From: JAEUIE01 sp046350055
GTDB lineage: Bacteria; Planctomycetota; Planctomycetia; Gemmatales; HRBIN36
Assembly (NCBI GenBank): GCA_046350055.1
Contig: JAXMBC010000001.1
Span: 1,550,001-1,614,000 of the forward strand
Direction of reading: 5' to 3'
Length of the DNA: 64,000 nt
The position numbers and the translations under genes were made by a program. Positions within the stretch are counted from its first letter, which is position 1, and the number at the start of each line of letters is the position of its first letter. The notes beneath the pieces were generated by a model. It had not been told where the DNA came from. It searched no databases and saw only the letters and a list, made by a program, of their open reading frames with translations. Of this stretch, positions 59,043-64,000 are shown piece by piece.

Positions 59043-61255
59043 CCGCGCCTCCTGCCGCCTCGCTTCGCACCATCACCGTCGCCCTGGTGGGCAATCCCAA
59101 TACTGGCAAGACGACCCTCTTCAATGCCCTCTCCGGCATGCATCAGAAAGTCGGAAACTATCCCGGCGTCACGGTCGAGAAGAAGGTCGGCACCTTCAAG
59201 GTGAATCAGACGATCATTCACCTCATCGACCTGCCCGGTACCTACAGCCTCGCTGCGCGCAGTCCTGATGAACTGGTCACGGTCGATCTGCTCCTCGGCC
59301 AGCAGCCAGGGGAACCCAGGCCTGATGTCATTCTGAACATTGTCGATGCCAGCAATCTGGAACGGCACTCCTTCCTGACGTCGCAGCTTACGGACCTGGG
59401 TATTCCCATCCTCGTCGCAGCCAACATGATGGACATGGCTGAAGCACAGGGCGTGAAGCTCGATGCCCGGAAGTATGAACAGACCATGGGGCTGCCGCTG
59501 TTCCCCATCGAGGCACATCGAGCAGTCGGATTGGAACCGCTCAGGGAAGCACTTTGCCAGGTTGCCTTGCGCGTGCCCACACCTTTATCCTTCCCGTCTG
59601 CCTTTGAAGCAGAGGTGACTGCGGTCCAGCAAGCATTGCAAACCATACAGGCCACTCCTGCGGAAACGCACCCAGCGCTGGTCAAGCGACTACTCATCGA
59701 CCGGCAAGGTGCTATCGAGCAACGGTATCTCGAAAAGCATCCTGGGCTGTCAGCCACACTGGTTGAGAGCAGAAAGCGTCTCGATGAGGCTCGCTGTGCG
59801 GTGCCACAGATCGAAGCACGCACCCGTTACGGCATGCTGCGAGAATCGCTGGCATCCGCCGTGCAGCACACGGGCAAGACCACGCAAAAGCGGGATTCGT
59901 GGATTGATCGCATCGTTACCCACCGGGTGTGGGGATTGCTCCTCTTTCTGGCAATTCTGTTTGTCATTTTTCAATCCATCTTTGTCGGGGCGGAACCCGC
60001 CAAGCAACTGCTTGATGCTGGTATCAAGACGCTTGGTACATGGTGCACCAACTGGCTGTCCAGCGGCCCGCTCAAGAGCCTGATTCAGGATGGCGTCTTT
60101 GCCGGTGTGGGAGGAGTGATCACCTTCCTGCCACAGATCCTGATCCTGTTCGCGTTCTTGTGCGTTTTGGAAGACTGTGGCTACATGGCCCGTGCTGCGT
60201 TCCTGATGGACAAGATCATGTCGCGCTGCGGATTGAGTGGGAAGTCCTTCATTCCCCTGCTGTCGTCGTTTGCCTGTGCGATTCCTGGCGTGATGGCGAC
60301 CCGTGTGATCGAAGATCGGCGCGATCGCCTGGCGACGATGCTGGTAGCACCGCTGATGAGCTGCTCCGCCCGGTTGCCAGTGTATGCCCTGTTGATTGGT
60401 GCCTTTGTTCCAACAAATACCATGCTAGGCGGCTGGCTGCCCGGGCTGGTGCTGTTCGGACTTTACCTGATTGGCATCGTGGTAGCGCCGCTCGTAGCCT
60501 GGGGTCTGAAACGCACCATGCTGCGTGGCGAGACGCCGTTGTTTGTGCTGGAGTTACCTCCCTATCGCTGGCCCTCGTGGCAATCGGTGTTGTTCCGCAT
60601 GGTGGAGCGTGCCTGGGCGTTCATTCGCCGGGCAGGTACGTTCATCCTGGCCAGTATGATCGTTGTCTGGGCTCTGCTCTATTTCCCCAGAGCAGATGAG
60701 CAGGGACAACTCTATCCCGACAAGCTGGAGGCACTCGAAACGCGCAAAGAGGAAGCCAGCAAGGCGGGCAGGAAAGAGGAAGCGGGCAAACTCGATGACG
60801 AGATGAAGCATACGCTGGGTGCATGGAAAAGGCATTCGCTGCTGGGGCGTGCAGGGCAGTTCCTGGAACCTGCCTTCAAGCCACTCGGCTGGGATTGGCG
60901 CATCGGAACGGCAGCCCTCGCTGCATTCCCTGCCCGTGAAGTGATGGTGGGGACACTCGGTATCCTGTTTGATGTCGGGGAAGACAACGAGGACGACACC
61001 ACCTTGCGAGAACGCTTGCAGGAGGCTACCTGGACCGACCAGCCTGAGAAGAAGCTTTTCACTCTCGCTTCCGCATTATCAGTGATGGTCTTCTTTGCAC
61101 TCTGCTGCCAGTGTGCTTCTACGCTGGCAGTTATTGCCCGGGAAAGCAACAGCTGGCGCTGGCCCCTTTTTGCCTTCGCCTACATGACTGTTCTGGCGTA
61201 CATCGCAGCCTGGGGAACATATCAGATGGCTGCATGGTGCGGAGGGGCCAACTGA
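59039..61255 (+). CDS. feoB: Ferrous iron transporter FeoB
   Basis: 738 residues. N-terminal G domain: P-loop GNPNTGKTT (18-26), switch and G3 DLPGTYSL, G4 ANMMDMAEAQG; a helical guanine-nucleotide-dissociation-inhibitor-like part about 170-270; then the membrane part from about 300 with two Gate motifs (SFACAIPGVMATRVIEDRRDRLATMLVAPLMSCSARLPVY, and SCQCAST-like CCQCASTLAVIARE). Transports Fe2+ into the cell. Membrane helices about 8. Confidence 0.96.
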   Translation: MTAPPAASLRTITVALVGNPNTGKTTLFNALSGMHQKVGNYPGVTVEKKVGTFKVNQTIIHLIDLPGTYSLAARSPDELVTVDLLLGQQPGEPRPDVILNIVDASNLERHSFLTSQLTDLGIPILVAANMMDMAEAQGVKLDARKYEQTMGLPLFPIEAHRAVGLEPLREALCQVALRVPTPLSFPSAFEAEVTAVQQALQTIQATPAETHPALVKRLLIDRQGAIEQRYLEKHPGLSATLVESRKRLDEARCAVPQIEARTRYGMLRESLASAVQHTGKTTQKRDSWIDRIVTHRVWGLLLFLAILFVIFQSIFVGAEPAKQLLDAGIKTLGTWCTNWLSSGPLKSLIQDGVFAGVGGVITFLPQILILFAFLCVLEDCGYMARAAFLMDKIMSRCGLSGKSFIPLLSSFACAIPGVMATRVIEDRRDRLATMLVAPLMSCSARLPVYALLIGAFVPTNTMLGGWLPGLVLFGLYLIGIVVAPLVAWGLKRTMLRGETPLFVLELPPYRWPSWQSVLFRMVERAWAFIRRAGTFILASMIVVWALLYFPRADEQGQLYPDKLEALETRKEEASKAGRKEEAGKLDDEMKHTLGAWKRHSLLGRAGQFLEPAFKPLGWDWRIGTAALAAFPAREVMVGTLGILFDVGEDNEDDTTLRERLQEATWTDQPEKKLFTLASALSVMVFFALCCQCASTLAVIARESNSWRWPLFAFAYMTVLAYIAAWGTYQMAAWCGGAN

Positions 61256-61455
61256 TGGATGGCCAACTCCTTGCTACGCTCCTGATGATCTTCCTGGCGG
61301 TGGTGTTTCTGTGCATGACGGCTTACCAGCGTTTCACTGGCAAAGCTGCCAGTTGTTCCTCAGGGTGTGGTGGTTGCAACAAGCCTGAGCAAGCTGATGG
61401 CGGGTTGCAGACCGACATTACGTTGAAGCTTCGAAAGCAGCGAGCCAGAGCATAG
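61255..61455 (+). CDS. FeoB-associated Cys-rich membrane protein
   Basis: ATG 61255 overlaps the feoB stop by one base (TGATG). 66 residues: one membrane helix (about 5-22, LLATLLMIFLAVVFLCM), followed by CSSGCGGCNK and a basic tail. This matches the FeoB-associated Cys-rich protein family (PF12669-like), assumed to assist FeoB, possibly as a FeoC substitute. Final gene of the Feo unit. Confidence 0.88.
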   Translation: MDGQLLATLLMIFLAVVFLCMTAYQRFTGKAASCSSGCGGCNKPEQADGGLQTDITLKLRKQRARA

Positions 61456-61505
61456 CAACAAGTCGTCCCCAGCAGCTCGTGTGCGCGGACAGACTGTTCG
61501 AAACA

Positions 61506-61552
61506 CCCCTCGTGCGAGCCGTATCGCCTAGATAGATAAGCACTTGCGTTAA
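61506..61552 (-). repeat. Conserved hairpin core C of the dispersed element
   Basis: Minus strand: AACGCAAGT, hairpin GCTTA-TCTATC-TAGGC (61541-61526; U-G wobble keeps it paired as RNA), GATACGG (61525-61519), then CTCGCACGAGGGG. Differs from core B at several places. Confidence 0.7.
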
Positions 61553-61640
61553 ATCTGCGCAGCAGTTCTGGAGGCAGGTGATCATCTGCAGCACCCCGTG
61601 TGCGCACAGGGTTACCAGCCAGGCTCCAGAGCATTGAACA

Positions 61641-61686
61641 CCCCTCGTGCGCGCCGTATCACTTAGACAAATAAGCACTTGTGTCA
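61641..61686 (-). repeat. Conserved hairpin core D of the dispersed element
   Basis: Minus strand: GACACAAGT, hairpin GCTTA-TTTGTC-TAAGT (61676-61661; G-U pair at the base), GATACGG (61660-61654), CGCGCACGAGGGG. A reading frame through the core that is open in B and C has an in-frame TGA here. Confidence 0.7.
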
Positions 61687-61723
61687 TATTCGCGCAGCGA
61701 TTGGTTTCTGCAGGGGTTGCGGT

Positions 61724-61765
61724 GAATCAACCATTGCGCCTAGTGTGCGCGGCATGGGTTGATTC
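61724..61765. other. Inverted repeat inside element copy 3
   Basis: GAATCAACC (61724-61732) and GGTTGATTC (61757-61765), perfect 9-base arms around 24 bases that include GTGTGCGC. The copy at 17 kb keeps GTTGAT only on one side, so it may be local. Confidence 0.55.
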
Positions 61766-61935
61766 TGCCGAGAAACGAATTCATGCCCAAGCATAGTGTC
61801 TGTTCCAGTTCAAATTGCCAAAGAGCATGTCGTGTATCATCATTGTACTAATGTATAGTATGTGGCAAGTGAACAAGTTTACGATAGTTGAATCTGCTTG
61901 ATCTCACTATTCCAACGCTGATACAGTGAAACTGC

Positions 61936-63921
61936 ATGTCCGCCATCATTGCTCATGTCTTCGGTCCCATCTTTGCCAAGGATCTGGCGGAGATGGTCCG
62001 CCACTGGCGGCATTATCTTTACCGTTGTCTGCTGGCTGCTGCTGCCCTGACGGCGCTGTGGATCGTCTTCGCCGAAGGACAGCGGTATGCTCCCCGCCAG
62101 CCTGGTGCCATCCTGCCGCTGGCATCTGTGGCGGAGCAGTTTTTCCACTCGTACATGTGGGTGCAGTTCCTTGCTGTACTGCTGCTGACACCCTTAATGC
62201 TGGCGGGAGCTATCGCGGGCGAGCGCGAGCGGAAGACGCTTGACCTGCTTTTCACCACACATCTTCGCAATCGTGACATCTACTTCGGCAAGCTGGGCAG
62301 CCGACTGGCGGCCCTTCTCATGTTGATGCTCAGCGGCATCCCTGTGGTCGCCTGTACGCTGCTATTTGGCGGCATCGATCCACAGATGTTGATGCATGGA
62401 ATGCTGGGCACACTTGTAGCTCTGGTGTGGATCAGCGCCTGGTCGATGTTCTGGTCTACGGTGGCGAAGGAGACGGCGTCAGCGCTGACGATGTCCTTTG
62501 TTACACTCGGCATGTTGATAAGCATCCCGAGTGTCATCAAGCTCGTGTCGGTGTTGTTGGAGTACTTCACTGTCTCGCCCAATGACTATGCATCCAGCAA
62601 GCTGTTACATGACCGCGCGGATGTGCTCATCTGCCTTCTCAGTCCCGTGGCGACCTTCGGAGCGAGCATGATGCCTGAACTGGGACGCAAGATGACGGTA
62701 TGGTTGGGGCCTTACTACTACTTTTGGATGATGATCGCACCGCTTGCCTGGTCGTTGGTTCTCATGCGATTCAGTATGTATCAGCTGCGGCATGTACGAT
62801 TAGCCTTGGAGATTCGGACTGGTGAAACTCAAAAGAAGCAAGTACCTCATAGCAGGATCACTACCTGGTGGGACTGGCTCTGGCTTCTACCGATTCAGCA
62901 AAAGACGGTCAGCTTGCTCGTGGAAATACCAGACGACCGCTGGTTAGGCTTCGAGATCAACAATGTCCTTTGGCAGAGCATCCGAAAAAGCATGCGCCAC
63001 GATTTGCCTCGACTGATCATTCACGTTCAGATACTGCTTGGCATTGGCTTAATCATCGCGATCCTGCTGCTCTGTGTATTCGCATGGGGTTCGTCTAAAC
63101 CCCCGGTCTACGCCCATGGCATCACTCTGCTGTTATGGGTAGTTCTGGTCTGGCTATTCATCTCCATGGCGTGCAGCGGTATGACTGGTTACCGCAGCAA
63201 GAGAACGTTGGATTCTTTCCTGGCAACTCCGATCCCGCCGTCTGAGATTATCGTAGGTGTACATCTGGTGTGTTGTCAGGCATTCTACCTGATTGCCTGG
63301 TACATTGCGGCTACGTTGTTGGTGTTCGTCGTTCTGGGTTATTATCAGATGTGGGAAGCTATCCTCATGATAGGAATGGGGACAACATCACTTTTGGTGT
63401 ATACGTTACAAGCGGTGGCATGTTCGTTGGCAGCTCGCTCCATCATTTCCGGGGCCGTTTGTGCTTTCGGGCTGCCTATTGTTCTTTGGTGTGTGTTGCC
63501 ATTGCTGACTATGGTTACCACGGGTGATCTCTCCAGCTTGTTGTTGCTCTTCGGCGGCGCCATGCCACTGGCTTGGGTTCTGGTGAACCTGAAGAAGAAC
63601 AACTTCACGGTCCCCTTCTATTTGGGAGCCGTGTATCTTGGAGGATTGCTGGTGATCTCGCTGCTCACTCGTATTCACTGGGACGATGTGCCTGCCGAGC
63701 TCATGTATAATCCTCGACCAGGTCTATTGTTCGTGGAGCTGATTTTTGGTGAGCATCGACGTCTGGGAACAATTCTGCGAAGCGAGTGGCTTCACGCCGC
63801 GTGCTACACCTGCCTTGTCCAGGGGCTGTATTCCATCTGGCTCTACCGCTGGCTGTGTCGACATGCGGACGGCATGCTCGGTCGCATGCCATCTACGACG
63901 ACACATCACGACAGCCGCTGA
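61936..63921 (+). CDS. ABC-2-type transporter permease
   Basis: 661 residues with about twelve membrane helices in two halves, each preceded by a cytoplasmic segment: ISAGERERKTLDLLFTTHL-type GERERKTLDLLF near residue 95 is typical for ABC-2 permeases. The second half begins with KTLDSFLATPIPPSEI-like RTLDSFLATP around residue 415. The ATPase subunit is not visible in the window. Its substrate is unknown. The stop overlaps the convergent gene tail by 16 bases. Confidence 0.85.
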   Translation: MSAIIAHVFGPIFAKDLAEMVRHWRHYLYRCLLAAAALTALWIVFAEGQRYAPRQPGAILPLASVAEQFFHSYMWVQFLAVLLLTPLMLAGAIAGERERKTLDLLFTTHLRNRDIYFGKLGSRLAALLMLMLSGIPVVACTLLFGGIDPQMLMHGMLGTLVALVWISAWSMFWSTVAKETASALTMSFVTLGMLISIPSVIKLVSVLLEYFTVSPNDYASSKLLHDRADVLICLLSPVATFGASMMPELGRKMTVWLGPYYYFWMMIAPLAWSLVLMRFSMYQLRHVRLALEIRTGETQKKQVPHSRITTWWDWLWLLPIQQKTVSLLVEIPDDRWLGFEINNVLWQSIRKSMRHDLPRLIIHVQILLGIGLIIAILLLCVFAWGSSKPPVYAHGITLLLWVVLVWLFISMACSGMTGYRSKRTLDSFLATPIPPSEIIVGVHLVCCQAFYLIAWYIAATLLVFVVLGYYQMWEAILMIGMGTTSLLVYTLQAVACSLAARSIISGAVCAFGLPIVLWCVLPLLTMVTTGDLSSLLLLFGGAMPLAWVLVNLKKNNFTVPFYLGAVYLGGLLVISLLTRIHWDDVPAELMYNPRPGLLFVELIFGEHRRLGTILRSEWLHAACYTCLVQGLYSIWLYRWLCRHADGMLGRMPSTTTHHDSR

Positions 63922-64000
63922 TCCAGGTACAACTCTTCCAGCATCCGTACATCATCCGCTTCGCTGGCCGTCTTGTCAGAACGGAGTACCGCCACCTTAG
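63906..64000 (-). CDS. C-terminal end of a gene entering from the right edge
   Basis: A minus-strand frame is open from the window edge and ends with TGA at 63906-63908. The 31 residues (KVAVLRSDKTASEADDVRML and ten more) look like a normal protein tail, rich in charged residues. Too short to name. It overlaps the ABC-permease gene end by 16 bases, which is acceptable for convergent genes. Confidence 0.5.
   Translation of the reverse strand, partial: KVAVLRSDKTASEADDVRMLEELYLDQRLS

Larger units (their letters stand above)
61506..61875 (-). repeat. Dispersed element, copy 3 (double-core form)
   Basis: On the minus strand: TGTTCACTTGCCAC from 61875, AT-rich part with AGTACAAT, GCGCACAC (61750-61743) followed by GTTGAT, core D (61686-61641), GCGCACAC (61605-61598), core C (61552-61506). 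Same order as copy 2. First motif to first core is 192 bases. It fills most of the 480-base gap between the Feo and ABC-permease genes, its 5' end 60 bases from the permease start. Confidence 0.65.

Noticed and set aside
61470..61765. CRISPR array
   Set aside because: Only two diverged cores at about 135-147 base spacing with no uniform spacers and no cas genes.
1..64000. tRNA, rRNA or known riboswitches
   Set aside because: Intergenic stretches were read for TTCGANTC-type tRNA ends and conserved riboswitch cores; nothing convincing was found. A tRNAscan/Rfam search would settle it.

Overview
The window reads as the chromosome of a planctomycete, most likely a Gemmataceae-type one. Evidence: a planctomycete cytochrome / DUF1549 / DUF1553 protein next to a DUF1501 protein with a Tat signal, a large secreted protein opening with an LEDR-type N-terminal signal, several Ser/Thr protein kinases, an ECF sigma / anti-sigma pair, a PEP-CTERM metalloprotease, DapL, and a kinase joined to a tubulin-like domain. 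Genes are dense, on both strands, often coupled by 4-base ATGA overlaps. No rRNA, tRNA, CRISPR array, prophage or intact insertion sequence was seen.

Layout. 1-8172 (mostly minus): kinase/tubulin-like fusion (cut by the window edge), amidohydrolase, dprA, aroB, secreted esterase, DUF3754 membrane protein. 8389-8630: first copy of a dispersed non-coding element. 8631-11458: DAHP synthase 1, ychF, small exported protein. 11511-15286 (plus): four small membrane proteins, then a radical SAM protein of the tetraether-lipid-synthase (MJ0619) type overlapping an Lgt-like protein, a candidate lipid-modification operon. 15343-15662: antitoxin with a truncated toxin. 15744-19245: DUF885 protein, second element copy, DAHP synthase 2. 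19242-28366: membrane-anchored unknown, PEP-CTERM metalloprotease, DacB, a cyclophilin-cytochrome-DUF1549/DUF1553 fusion, DUF1501 protein. 28400-35681 (minus): three-gene polysaccharide operon, kinase, dapL and a membrane protein. 35913-42178: ferredoxin, aspS, di-haem peroxidase, MFS transporter, anti-sigma and sigma factors. 42434-48886 (plus): repeat-rich surface protein, PQQ-type propeller protein, csrA, esterase. 48880-57925: rhodanese, phosphatase, HEAT-like protein, fmt, queD-queC, two acyl-CoA dehydrogenases, YbjN protein. 58086-61455: lipoprotein and a Feo iron-uptake operon (two FeoA, FeoB, Cys-rich membrane peptide) behind a promoter with a Fur-box-like palindrome. 61506-61875: third element copy. 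61936-64000: ABC-2-type permease and the tail of a convergent gene.

The most unusual signals are: (i) a dispersed non-coding element present three times, sharing a TGTTYACTTGCC-type end, a distance of 192-202 bases to a conserved core, and a hairpin whose stem changes between copies while staying paired; (ii) the kinase-tubulin fusion; (iii) the radical SAM/Lgt-like pair; (iv) the cyclophilin-cytochrome fusion; (v) a nested palindrome upstream of csrA. Peptidoglycan-related genes (dacB, dapL) sit with aromatic and queuosine biosynthesis, iron uptake and fatty-acid oxidation genes, so the window is mainly core chromosome with lineage-specific additions.
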